Assembly (NCBI RefSeq): GCF_019468565.1 | Contig: NZ_CP080521.1 | Span: 372,001-436,000 of the forward strand | Length of the DNA: 64,000 nt | Direction: 5' to 3' | Source of the DNA: Pseudonocardia sp. DSM 110487 | GTDB lineage: Bacteria; Actinomycetota; Actinomycetes; Mycobacteriales; Pseudonocardiaceae | Notes under the pieces: generated by a model | What the model was told of the DNA's origin: nothing | The model's input: the letters and a program-made list of their open reading frames with translations, nothing else | The model's database searches: none | Program-made: the position numbers and the translations under genes | Shown: piece by piece, positions 1 through 7,344 of the stretch | Position numbering within the stretch: position 1 is the first letter of the stretch | Layout: every line of letters begins with the position of its first letter

Positions 1-709
1 GGGCGTCGAGGGCTCCGGGCGTCAGGCGGCCGTTCGCCACGGCCTCCTTGACGATCACCCGGGCGCCCGCGTCCGCGGCCTCGGCGAGGGCGGGGCCGAC
101 CGATGGCTCGAGCACGTTCCACGTGGACTGGACGGAGGTGAACAGCCGCGTCCCGTCGACCTCGATCTCCAGGGCCCTGCGCACGGCGTCGGCCTGAGCG
201 GGGCCGGAGGTCGACAGGCCGACCCGCACCCCGTGGTCGCGCAGCTTCCCGAGCGCCCGGTGCAGGGCCGCGTCGTCGAGCGCGCCGGTGTCGAGCGTCG
301 CGGAGTGCACGTGGTACACGGCGAGGCGCGGCCCGAGCAGCGCCGCGGTCTCGGCGAGCTGCTCGGTGAAGGCGGCGAGCGAGTGGTCCTTCACCTCGTG
401 CACGGGCACGTCGAGCCGCCATTCGCCGACGTACCGGTAGCCCCACTTCGACCCGATCTCGACGTCGTCGGCCTCCGGGTGGTGGGCCAGCCAACCCGCG
501 AGGAACTCCTCTGCCCGCCCGTACGAGCGCGCCACGTCGATGTAGCGGATGCCGGCTGCGTACGCGGCGTCGAGGACGGCCTCGGTGCGGGCCCGCAGGT
601 CGGCGACGCCGCGCCGCGCGCCGAGGTCGCTTGCGCGGCCCGATGTGATGTAGGCGGGGCGGGCGACGGCGGCGAGGCCGATGCCCAATCGCGTGGTACC
701 GGCCGTCAC
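1..709 (-). CDS. aldo/keto reductase family protein (3' end outside window)
   Basis: NAD(P)H-dependent oxidoreductase of the aldo/keto reductase superfamily; substrate unknown. The visible 236 residues show the catalytic tetrad pattern: Asp about 58 and Tyr about 63 (IDVARSYG), Lys about 88 (GSKWGY) and His about 133-135 (YHVHSA). A long insertion after the first strand resembles the small bacterial AKRs annotated only by fold. The start is a GTG with no Shine-Dalgarno; a -10-like TAAGCT lies about 8 nt upstream, so translation may be leaderless. It is divergent from the DinB gene across 22 bp. The C-terminus runs off the left edge, so length and cofactor-binding end cannot be judged. Confidence 0.85.
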   Translation of the reverse strand, partial: MTAGTTRLGIGLAAVARPAYITSGRASDLGARRGVADLRARTEAVLDAAYAAGIRYIDVARSYGRAEEFLAGWLAHHPEADDVEIGSKWGYRYVGEWRLDVPVHEVKDHSLAAFTEQLAETAALLGPRLAVYHVHSATLDTGALDDAALHRALGKLRDHGVRVGLSTSGPAQADAVRRALEIEVDGTRLFTSVQSTWNVLEPSVGPALAEAADAGARVIVKEAVANGRLTPGALDA

Positions 710-716
710 GGGCGCG

Positions 717-723
717 TAGCTTA
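717..723. promoter_or_regulatory. candidate bidirectional -10 element
   Basis: The heptamer TAGCTTA reads TAGCTT on the plus strand and TAAGCT on the minus strand. Each hexamer ends about 8-9 nt from the GTG start of the gene it faces, and neither gene has a Shine-Dalgarno. The flanks are also symmetrical (GCGCG on one side, CGCGC on the other). This fits one symmetrical -10 box firing both ways to give two leaderless mRNAs. No convincing -35 is seen. Confidence 0.4.
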
Positions 724-731
724 CGCGCGGG

Positions 732-1274
732 GTGATCAGGATGAACGCAGTTGGGCTGCCGCCGCTGGCCGGTGAGGACCACGTCTGTGCGGACTGCCCG
801 ATGTCCTACGTGGATACCGGGCTGGACGCCGCCGTGCAGGCGCTGCGCTCGGTTCCGGCCGACGTCAGCGCCGCCGCGCTCGCCGTGCCCGGCGAGCGCC
901 TGCGAATGCGCCCGGATCCGGCCACCTGGTCGGTGGTGGAGTACGCCTGCCACGTCCGCGACGTGTTCTCGGCGTTCACGATCCGGCTGCACCGCATCAG
1001 GGCCGAGGACGAGCCGGTGCTGGAACCGATGTTCGCCGACCTGCGGGCGGTGCGCTTCCGCTACAACGACGCCGACCTCGGCATCGTGCTCGCAGAGCTG
1101 GACGCATACGTGGCCGGGTTCCTCGACGAGATCGCCGAGACGAGCGACTGGGACCGCACCGCCACCCGCCGCCGCGGCGAACTACGCACCGCCCGTTGGC
1201 TCGTGCGCCACGGCCTGCACGAGGCCCGCCACCACACCCGGGACATCACCGCGGTCGGCCGCGCGGTCGGCTGA
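732..1274 (+). CDS. DinB-like four-helix protein
   Basis: A 180-residue DinB/YfiT-type metal-binding helical bundle protein. The family includes mycothiol-dependent transferases in Actinobacteria, but no substrate can be assigned. Likely metal ligands are a His in the YACHVRD segment (about residue 75) and the His cluster in HGLHEARHH near residue 163. The GTG start was chosen because a -10-like hexamer sits at leaderless distance; ATG three codons later is the alternative. The N-terminus has an unusual Cys pair (VCADCP) about 20 residues in. Confidence 0.75.
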   Translation: MIRMNAVGLPPLAGEDHVCADCPMSYVDTGLDAAVQALRSVPADVSAAALAVPGERLRMRPDPATWSVVEYACHVRDVFSAFTIRLHRIRAEDEPVLEPMFADLRAVRFRYNDADLGIVLAELDAYVAGFLDEIAETSDWDRTATRRRGELRTARWLVRHGLHEARHHTRDITAVGRAVG

Positions 1275-1311
1275 CCTTGTTCTCCTCGTCGCCGAGCGGT
1301 AGACCGCAGGA

Positions 1312-2154
1312 ATGACCGAACGAGCGCTCCTCGAGCGTGAGCTGTGGCGGATCCTGGAGACGGTGCACGCGGTCGTGTACTTCGTGCCCGAGGCGAAGGC
1401 GGCGTACGGCGCGCTGGGTCTGCGCGGGTACTGGATGGGCTACTTCGCCTCTCGCTCCGCGGCGCTCGGCACCCCGAGCCCACGGCTCGTCACCGCACTG
1501 TTCTACGGCTTCGCGCCCCGGATGGTGGAGCGCGCGCTTCCTGACGCGTGGGCCTTCGCCGATCGCACGCGGGTGCTCGAGACCAGGCTGGAGCTCGCCC
1601 GGTCCGCGCTCGCCCGGCACGCGGGCGCCGGGCTCGGCGACACGGCCGACCTGCTCACCTCGGTGCTCGCCCGGCTCGACGTCGCGGGCCGGCCGCTCGC
1701 GGCCGCCCACCTGGACGTCCCGGCGCCTGCCGAGCCGCTGTCCCGGATCTGGCACGCCGCCACCGTGCTGCGTGAGTACCGCGGTGACGGGCACGTGGCC
1801 GAGCTCGTCGCGGCGCGGGTCGACGGCGTGGAGTGCCATCGACTCCACGGGGGCTCGCTGGTCGGCCAGCAGCGGGAGTTCCGCGGCTGGACCGAGGAGG
1901 AATGGGCGGATGCGGGCGGGCGGCTGCGCGCTCGCGGCCTGCTGGATGACGCGGGCGAGAACACGCACCGGGGTCAGGAGCTGCGCGCGGAGATCGAGCA
2001 GGGCACCGATCGCTCGGCCGCGGTCGCCCTGCGCACGCTCGACGATGCGCAGCTGGGGGTGCTGCGAGATGCCCTCGGCCCCGTAGCCGGGGCGCTGGCG
2101 GCGGCCGGAGCGGTGCCGTACCCGAACGCGATGGGCGTCGCCCGGCCGGCATGA
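1312..2154 (+). CDS. SCO6745 family protein
   Basis: A 280-residue protein recognised by overall pattern as the actinobacterial SCO6745 (SalK-like) family: an all-helical N-terminal half (ILETVHAVVYFVPEA, YWMGYFASRSA, a run around FYGFAPRMVERALPDAW), a central segment often read as helix-turn-helix-like, and a C-terminal helical tail. Function is unknown and no catalytic residues can be named. It follows the DinB gene by 37 bp on the same strand, so the two may be co-transcribed. The ATG has only a weak GGA upstream. The stop codon lies inside the left arm of the following inverted repeat. Confidence 0.7.
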   Translation: MTERALLERELWRILETVHAVVYFVPEAKAAYGALGLRGYWMGYFASRSAALGTPSPRLVTALFYGFAPRMVERALPDAWAFADRTRVLETRLELARSALARHAGAGLGDTADLLTSVLARLDVAGRPLAAAHLDVPAPAEPLSRIWHAATVLREYRGDGHVAELVAARVDGVECHRLHGGSLVGQQREFRGWTEEEWADAGGRLRARGLLDDAGENTHRGQELRAEIEQGTDRSAAVALRTLDDAQLGVLRDALGPVAGALAAAGAVPYPNAMGVARPA

Positions 2155-2217
2155 TCCGAACTGCCGGTTGTCCACGGCTGCTCTCACGACCATGAGCACC
2201 CGTAACTCCGGATCATG
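2150..2217. terminator. inverted repeat between convergent genes
   Basis: CATGATCCG at 2150-2158 is the exact reverse complement of CGGATCATG at 2209-2217. It sits between the SCO6745-family gene and the response regulator that converge here. There is no U-tract, which is normal for actinobacterial terminators; the 50-nt spacing makes a long-loop hairpin, so terminator function is an inference. Confidence 0.4.
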
Positions 2218-2276
2218 GGCGCGGCCACTACCGAAGGGCCCCGGCAACAGTGCCGAGCACCCATGCTCACAGAGGA

Positions 2277-2945
2277 CTAGTCGAGCAGCCCGGCGTCGTG
2301 CGCCAGCAGCGCGATCTGCACCCGGTTGTTGAGATCGAGCTTCGTGAGGATGTTCGAGACGTGCGTCTTCACGGTGGGTACCGCGAGGTGCAGCACCGCG
2401 CCGATCTCGGCGTTCGAACGGCCCTGGCCCACCGCGACGGCGACGTCGCGTTCACGGTCGTTGAGCAGCGCGAGCCGGGCTCTGGCCCGGTCGCGGCGCC
2501 GGTCGTGATCGCTGTCGGCGACGCGGGCGATCAGCCGCCGCGTCACCTCGGCTGAGAGCACCGGCCTGCCCTTGGCGACGAGCCGCACCGCGGCGACGAT
2601 CTCCTCCGGAGGGGTGTCCTTGAGCAGGAAGCCCGCCGCGCCCGCTCGAAGCGCGCGCAGGACGTGCCGGTCGGCGTCGAACGTGGTCAGCACGATGACC
2701 TCGGGCGCCTTCCCCCGAGCGCGTACCGCCTCCGTTGCGGCGAGGCCGTCCATCCCGGGCATCCGGATGTCCATGAGTACGACGTCGGGGGCGTGCCGGT
2801 CGACGAGCGGGAGCACCTCGGCGCCGTCCCCGGCCTCGCCGACCACGCGGATGTCCGGCGTGCCGCCGAGCATCATCGTGAGGCCCGCGCGCACGAGCGG
2901 GTCGTCGTCGACGATGAGCACGTCGACGGGAGCATCCGGGATCAC
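2277..2945 (-). CDS. NarL/LuxR-family response regulator
   Basis: Cytoplasmic transcription factor of a two-component system (222 aa). The receiver domain shows the acidic pocket IVDDDPLV, phosphoacceptor Asp59 in VVLMDIRMPG, and Lys109 in FLLKD. The C-terminal LuxR-type helix-turn-helix contains LLNDRERDVAVAVGQG and the recognition segment VPTVKTHVSNILTKL. The GTG start overlaps the histidine kinase stop by four bases (GTGA), so the pair is translationally coupled. Target genes are unknown. Confidence 0.93.
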   Translation of the reverse strand: MIPDAPVDVLIVDDDPLVRAGLTMMLGGTPDIRVVGEAGDGAEVLPLVDRHAPDVVLMDIRMPGMDGLAATEAVRARGKAPEVIVLTTFDADRHVLRALRAGAAGFLLKDTPPEEIVAAVRLVAKGRPVLSAEVTRRLIARVADSDHDRRRDRARARLALLNDRERDVAVAVGQGRSNAEIGAVLHLAVPTVKTHVSNILTKLDLNNRVQIALLAHDAGLLD

Positions 2946-4060
2946 GCCGGCCACGCTATCCGGGCCGCGACGCGCCAGCCCCGCGCCTGGGTGGGGCCGT
3001 GCTCCAGGCGCCCGCCTGCCAGTCCGACGCGTTCGGCGAGACCGGTGAGGCCCTGCCCGGGCGCCCTGACCGGTTGCGGGGCGGCCGGTGCACCGTTCTC
3101 GATCTCGACGGTGAGGTCCGCGCCGGGAGAGCCGCCGACCGCGACGGTCACGGCGGCGCCGGACGCGTGCTTGCGGGCGTTGGTCAATGCTTCCTGCACC
3201 ACCCGGTACGCCGTGCGCCCGACGGTGTCCGGTGGCGCTCCGGCGACATCGTCGCGCAGCTCGACGTCCATCCCCGCGCGCCGGGACTCGGCCACCAGAT
3301 CGGGGATGTCCGCGACGGTCGGCTGGGGGAGCTCGCCGACCGGGGCGCGCAGCACCCCGATCACCTCCCGCAGGTCCTGCAGCGCCTGGTGGGCGCTCTC
3401 CCGGATCACCCGGGCCGCCCGAGCGATGTCCTCGGCCGGGGCGTCGGGGCGGTACTCCAGCGCCCCCGCGTGCACGCTGAGCAGCGACAGCCGGTGCCCC
3501 AGCACGTCGTGCATCTCGCGAGCCACCGCCTCGCGGGCCTCCAGCTGAGCCTGCTCCGTGCGCAGCCGGACCTCGACGCTGGCCCGGGCGACGAGCTGGC
3601 GTTGGTGCTGGATCACCAGCCCCCAGCCGAACGCGGCGCTCTGCAGGGCGACGCCGAGCAGCAGGAGCAGCGCCTGCGGCAGCTCCGGCTCCGGCCGCAG
3701 CACCGTGTAGGCCGCCGCGGTGAGCAGGCTCAGCACGAAGACGGCGAACGACACCCGCTTCGACCGGTGCACCGCCACGGTGAACAGAGCGGCCAGCATC
3801 GCACCCGCGACCAGCTCGGAGAACGCCGATGCGAGCACGAGCACCACGGCGAGCTGCACCGGCCAGCGCCTGCGCAGCCAGAGGGCCGTGCACCCTAGTG
3901 CCCCGACCACCTGATCGACCTCGAACAGCCACGGCGGCAGGGGCGTCCCGATCCGCTGGCTCGCCGCGAACAGCCCGAACAGCACGGCGAGCACGAAGAT
4001 CGCGGTGTCCACGATCCAGTCGCGCCTGCCGCGCCGCCGTCCGGTCCAGGTGCTCCCCAT
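2942..4060 (-). CDS. sensor histidine kinase (HisKA_3 type)
   Basis: Membrane sensor kinase (372 aa) partner of the adjacent response regulator. About five hydrophobic spans occupy residues 15-150 with almost no extracytoplasmic loop, followed by a short coiled coil. The dimerisation/phosphoacceptor box AREMHDVLGHRLSLLSVH places the phosphorylated His at about 184. A short HATPase_c domain follows, with the N-box EALTNARKHA and G-box GQGLTGLAERV. The layout is that of DesK/LiaS-like kinases that sense membrane or envelope state. ATG at 4060 was preferred to an in-frame GTG 36 nt upstream. Confidence 0.92.
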   Translation of the reverse strand: MGSTWTGRRRGRRDWIVDTAIFVLAVLFGLFAASQRIGTPLPPWLFEVDQVVGALGCTALWLRRRWPVQLAVVLVLASAFSELVAGAMLAALFTVAVHRSKRVSFAVFVLSLLTAAAYTVLRPEPELPQALLLLLGVALQSAAFGWGLVIQHQRQLVARASVEVRLRTEQAQLEAREAVAREMHDVLGHRLSLLSVHAGALEYRPDAPAEDIARAARVIRESAHQALQDLREVIGVLRAPVGELPQPTVADIPDLVAESRRAGMDVELRDDVAGAPPDTVGRTAYRVVQEALTNARKHASGAAVTVAVGGSPGADLTVEIENGAPAAPQPVRAPGQGLTGLAERVGLAGGRLEHGPTQARGWRVAARIAWPA

Positions 4061-4200
4061 CGTGATCGGGAGCCTACGGTCGGCGGCCGCCTCCACGGGC
4101 GAGCTCGATACCGATGGTGGGGAACCCGGTACTTCGGTCGGAGCGCGTGGACACCGCCGACCGATCCCCGCAGGTAGGAGCGCTACTTACCGTCGCCGGT

Positions 4201-4446
4201 ATGCGCAGCGCCCTCCAGTTCGCCGGTGTCGTCCTCGTGGCCGTCGGCGTCAGCGGGACGATCGACCGCCTCCTCGGCTTCCAGCCGATCTTCGGCTTCC
4301 TCAACGTCGTCAACCGGTTCCTGATCCCCGGGGTCGACGGGCTGAGCGGCTACGAGCTGTACGCGAACCTGTCGATCGTGGTGCTGGGGGTCGTGGTGTT
4401 CGCCTCGTCCGGCAGCGGCCGCCGAGTGGACCGGGGAAGCCCATGA
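4201..4446 (+). CDS. small two-span membrane protein
   Basis: An 81-residue protein with two hydrophobic segments (FAGVVLVAVGVSGTI and LSIVVLGVVVFASS) separated by a loop containing NVVNRFLIPGVDG. No family is recognised. TACCGT lies 7 nt before the ATG with no Shine-Dalgarno, the leaderless arrangement seen at several genes here. It lies between two minus-strand genes and seems to be a single-gene transcript. Confidence 0.55.
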   Translation: MRSALQFAGVVLVAVGVSGTIDRLLGFQPIFGFLNVVNRFLIPGVDGLSGYELYANLSIVVLGVVVFASSGSGRRVDRGSP

Positions 4447-4471
4447 TCTGCGGAAATGGTGCGACGGCGTC

Positions 4472-5485
4472 TTATCCCAGCGGGACCTGCCGGATCCGCT
4501 CCAACAGCTCGTCGATGACGAACGGGATCGTGAGCGAGTTGGGCATCGACACAGCGTCGCTCGCCACCGGGTCAAGGCCGATCATGCGCCCGTCCCGGAC
4601 CACCGGTAGGCCGGCGAACGTCGGCAGCGCGTCGAGGCGTGGCTTCGCCGCCTCGTAGTTGTCGACGACCAGCAGGTCTCCGTTCACCAGCGCGGTGTTC
4701 TCCGGCGAGACGTCGACGTAGAACCCGTCGCCGAACGCGTCGCGCACCCCGGCCACCGGCTGGAACCCCATCTCGGCGAGCAGCTGGCCGCGGCCGGAGC
4801 CGGGGCTGAACACCCGCAGCACCCCGCCGTCGAGCACCCTGACCAGCGCCGCGGTGCGCTCCGCGAACCACGGGTTCTCCGCCCGGGTGCGGGCGAAGAG
4901 GTCCTCGACCTCCTTGATCTCCGCCGCGGCCCTACCGGGGAGCCCGACCGCGGCCCCGATCCGCGCGGTGACCTCCTTCCACGGCAGGGCCCAGTCGGTC
5001 TGCCCCGGCGCGTGCAGCACGGTGGGCGCGATCGCGTTGAGCCTGCGGTAGACGTCCTCCTCGATCGCGTTGTTGACCGCGACGATCAGGTCGGGGGAGG
5101 CGGCCGCGATCGGTTCGAGGTCGAAGTCCGTGGTGGCGTCGGCGAGCGGGACCGGGGCCGCGCCGGCGAGGTGCGGGCGGGCCCACGAGCCGACCCCGTC
5201 GTCCACCGAGCCGTTCCACACCGGCACGAGCACCGGGACCACCCCGAGCGCCAGCAGCACGTCGGCGTCACCGAGCCCGACGACAGCTACGCGGCTGGGC
5301 GGTGCCGACACGGTGGTCGTCCCGTAAGCGTGGTCGAGGGTCACGGGAAGGGCGCCAGGCTCCGCGGCGCCCGCCGCGGCCGTCCCCGCCGGGTCCGGTG
5401 CTGCGCCCGCGCAACCGGCCGCCAGGCCGGTGACCGTGATGAAACCCAGCCTCAGAACCGCCCGACGGCTCAGCTCCAGCGTCAT
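4472..5485 (-). CDS. iron-siderophore ABC transporter substrate-binding lipoprotein
   Basis: Class III periplasmic-binding fold lipoprotein (337 aa) of the FecB/FhuD type, expected to capture ferric siderophore at the outer face of the membrane. An Arg-containing signal peptide (LSRRAVLRLGFITVTGL) ends in the lipobox LAAGC. The body has the family's SRVAVVGLGDADVLLALGV strand-helix start and SPDLIVA motif. The ATG at 5485 is chosen because AGGAGGT lies 10 nt upstream and overlaps the alternative GTG. No permease or ATPase gene is adjacent, so it must share a transporter encoded elsewhere. Confidence 0.88.
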   Translation of the reverse strand: MTLELSRRAVLRLGFITVTGLAAGCAGAAPDPAGTAAAGAAEPGALPVTLDHAYGTTTVSAPPSRVAVVGLGDADVLLALGVVPVLVPVWNGSVDDGVGSWARPHLAGAAPVPLADATTDFDLEPIAAASPDLIVAVNNAIEEDVYRRLNAIAPTVLHAPGQTDWALPWKEVTARIGAAVGLPGRAAAEIKEVEDLFARTRAENPWFAERTAALVRVLDGGVLRVFSPGSGRGQLLAEMGFQPVAGVRDAFGDGFYVDVSPENTALVNGDLLVVDNYEAAKPRLDALPTFAGLPVVRDGRMIGLDPVASDAVSMPNSLTIPFVIDELLERIRQVPLG

Positions 5486-5504
5486 CGACCCGGCCACCTC
5501 CTGG

Positions 5505-5523
5505 TTAAGGAAGGCAAACCATA
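5505..5523 (-). promoter_or_regulatory. candidate DtxR/IdeR iron box
   Basis: On the minus strand this 19-mer resembles the IdeR/DtxR operator (TTAGGTTAGCCTAACCTAA type) at about 13 positions, with dyad character (GGTTTGCC/TTCCTTAA). It sits about 20 nt ahead of the siderophore-binding protein start, where a repressor would block transcription under iron sufficiency. Assignment rests on pattern and context only. Confidence 0.4.
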
Positions 5524-5570
5524 CCTGGCGCCCCGTAACCCGCTCGTTGCAGAAACGTCTTACCGGAGCC

Positions 5571-5604
5571 TTGACAGTTCACCCGCTGTGGTGGAAATTT
5601 TCAC
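5571..5604 (+). promoter_or_regulatory. promoter and RpiR-type operator candidate
   Basis: TTGACA at 5571-5576 is a good -35 match. The imperfect dyad GTGGAAATTTTCAC at 5591-5604 covers where the -10 should be. RpiR-family proteins commonly bind dyads with GAAA/TTTC half-sites, so this is the likely autoregulatory operator for the amino-sugar operon starting 31 nt downstream. Confidence 0.5.
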
Positions 5605-5634
5605 CCACCTCGCCCAGGCTTGAAAGGTTTGCCG

Positions 5635-6576
5635 ATGGCAGTGACAGCCGGATCCGAGCCGCCCGTCGAGGCGGGAACGGGTCAGCTGCTCGCCCACTTG
5701 CGCAGCGTGCTTCCCGGTCTCGCCGGAGCGCTGCGCCAGGTGGGCAACGCGATCCTCGAGGACCCCGCATGGGCCTCCAGGGCCACGATCGTCGAGCTCG
5801 GCGAGCGCAGCGGCACCTCACCGGCCACCGTCACCCGCTTCTGCCGCAGCCTCGGCCTCGGCGGCTACACCGAGCTGCGGGTCGGGATCGCCACCGACAT
5901 CGGCCGTGCCGACCAGGCAGGCTGGGAGCTCGGCATCGGCGCCGACGTGCTGCCCACCGACCCGCTCGACCGCGTGCTGCGCACGCTGCTCGCCGTCGAC
6001 CTGCAGGGGATTCACGAGACGGCCGCCGGGCTCGACCTGCGGGTCGTCGCGACCGTCGTCGACGCGCTCGTCACGGCCCGCCGCGTCGACCTCTACGGCG
6101 TGGGCCACAGCGCCGCCGTGCTCGAGGACGTGCAGATGCGGATGCACCGGATCGGCATCGCCTCGTGGACATGGTCGGACGTGCACGCCGGGCTCATGAG
6201 CGCCGCCATGCTCGGCCCGGGTGACGTCGCGATCGCGCTCTCGCACAGCGGCCGCGCCACCGAGACCGTCGACATGCTCGCGCAGGCCAAGGCCAGCGGC
6301 GCCACCACGGTGGCGATCACGAACTTCTCGACCTCCCCGATAGCCGAGGTCGCCGAGCACCTGCTGTGCACCTCGGTGCGCGAGACCTCCTACCGCTCGG
6401 GTGAGATGTCGGCACGGCACTCCCAGTTCCTCGTGCTCGACCTGCTCTACCTCGCCGTCGCCCAGCGCACCCACGAGCGCGCGACGGAGACCTGGGCGCG
6501 CGCGGCCGACGCCGTCGCGACGCACCGCATGCCGTACGAACCCCGGGGCCGCCGTGGCGCGGAGGGCGCGTCATGA
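5635..6576 (+). CDS. MurR/RpiR family transcriptional regulator
   Basis: DNA-binding regulator (313 aa) with an N-terminal RpiR helix-turn-helix (RATIVELGERSGTSPATVTRFCRSLG pattern, split over about residues 45-75) and a C-terminal SIS phosphosugar-sensing domain (VDLYGVGHSAAVLEDVQMR; IALSHSGRATETVDML). It heads an operon with a SIS-domain protein and an NgcEFG-like importer, so the effector is probably an amino-sugar phosphate. ATG at 5635 has GAAAGG 7 nt upstream. Its stop overlaps the next start (ATGA). Confidence 0.92.
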   Translation: MAVTAGSEPPVEAGTGQLLAHLRSVLPGLAGALRQVGNAILEDPAWASRATIVELGERSGTSPATVTRFCRSLGLGGYTELRVGIATDIGRADQAGWELGIGADVLPTDPLDRVLRTLLAVDLQGIHETAAGLDLRVVATVVDALVTARRVDLYGVGHSAAVLEDVQMRMHRIGIASWTWSDVHAGLMSAAMLGPGDVAIALSHSGRATETVDMLAQAKASGATTVAITNFSTSPIAEVAEHLLCTSVRETSYRSGEMSARHSQFLVLDLLYLAVAQRTHERATETWARAADAVATHRMPYEPRGRRGAEGAS

Positions 6577-7331
6577 GGAACCAGACGGTCTCCGCCGCGA
6601 GTTTCGCCGCCGCCACCGAAGAGGCGGTGCAGCGCGTGGCTCGGGAGCAGACGGCCGCCGTCGCGGCCGCGGCAGACCTGGTGGTCGGAGGCCTGCGCGC
6701 CGGCGGGGTCGTGCAGGCCTTCGGCACCGGGCACTCGCAGGCCCTCGCCATGGAGCTCAGCGGCAGGGCGGGCGGGCTCGTGCCGACCAACATGATCGCC
6801 CTGCGCGACCTGGTGCTGCTGGGCGGCGAGCCGCCGGAGCTGCTGTTCACCCAGCACCTCGAACGCGATCCGGCCGTGGGCCGCAGGCTCTACGACCTCG
6901 CCGGGGTGTCGCCGCCGGACGTGTTCGTGATGGCGTCGAACTCCGGCGGAAACGGCTCGGTGGTCGAGCTCGCGCACGCCGTGAAGGAGCACGGTCACCC
7001 GCTGGTCGTCATCACGTCGATGGCGCACAGCGGCCGGGTGACCTCGCGCCATCCGTCGGGCCTGCGCCTGTTCGAGCTGGCCGACGTCGTGCTCGACAAC
7101 GGTGCGCCTTACGGCGACGCCGTGCTCGCCACCGGCGACGTCACGGTCTGCGCGATCTCGTCCATCACAGCGGCGCTGCTCGCGCAGATGATCGTCGCCG
7201 AGATGGTGCGCACGATGCTCGCCGCAGGCGAGACCCCACCCGTCTACCTGTCGTCCAACGTGCCGGAGGGCGACGCCCACAACGACGCGCTGGAAGCGCG
7301 CTACGCGGGCCGCATACGCCGCCCCGCCTGA
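6573..7331 (+). CDS. SIS domain-containing phosphosugar-binding protein
   Basis: A 252-residue SIS-fold protein of the UPF0309 kind, expected to bind or isomerise a phosphorylated sugar in the cytoplasm. Visible SIS features are VVQAFGTGHSQALAMEL (phosphate-binding Ser/Thr loop) and VFVMASNSGGNGSVVELA. It has one SIS domain, unlike glucosamine-6-phosphate synthase. Translational coupling to the RpiR regulator and position ahead of an N-acetylglucosamine-type transporter suggest a role in handling imported amino-sugar or an N-acetylmuramate-like intermediate; the exact reaction is not determinable here. Confidence 0.85.
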   Translation: MRNQTVSAASFAAATEEAVQRVAREQTAAVAAAADLVVGGLRAGGVVQAFGTGHSQALAMELSGRAGGLVPTNMIALRDLVLLGGEPPELLFTQHLERDPAVGRRLYDLAGVSPPDVFVMASNSGGNGSVVELAHAVKEHGHPLVVITSMAHSGRVTSRHPSGLRLFELADVVLDNGAPYGDAVLATGDVTVCAISSITAALLAQMIVAEMVRTMLAAGETPPVYLSSNVPEGDAHNDALEARYAGRIRRPA

Positions 7332-7344
7332 TGAGGAGGCAGTC

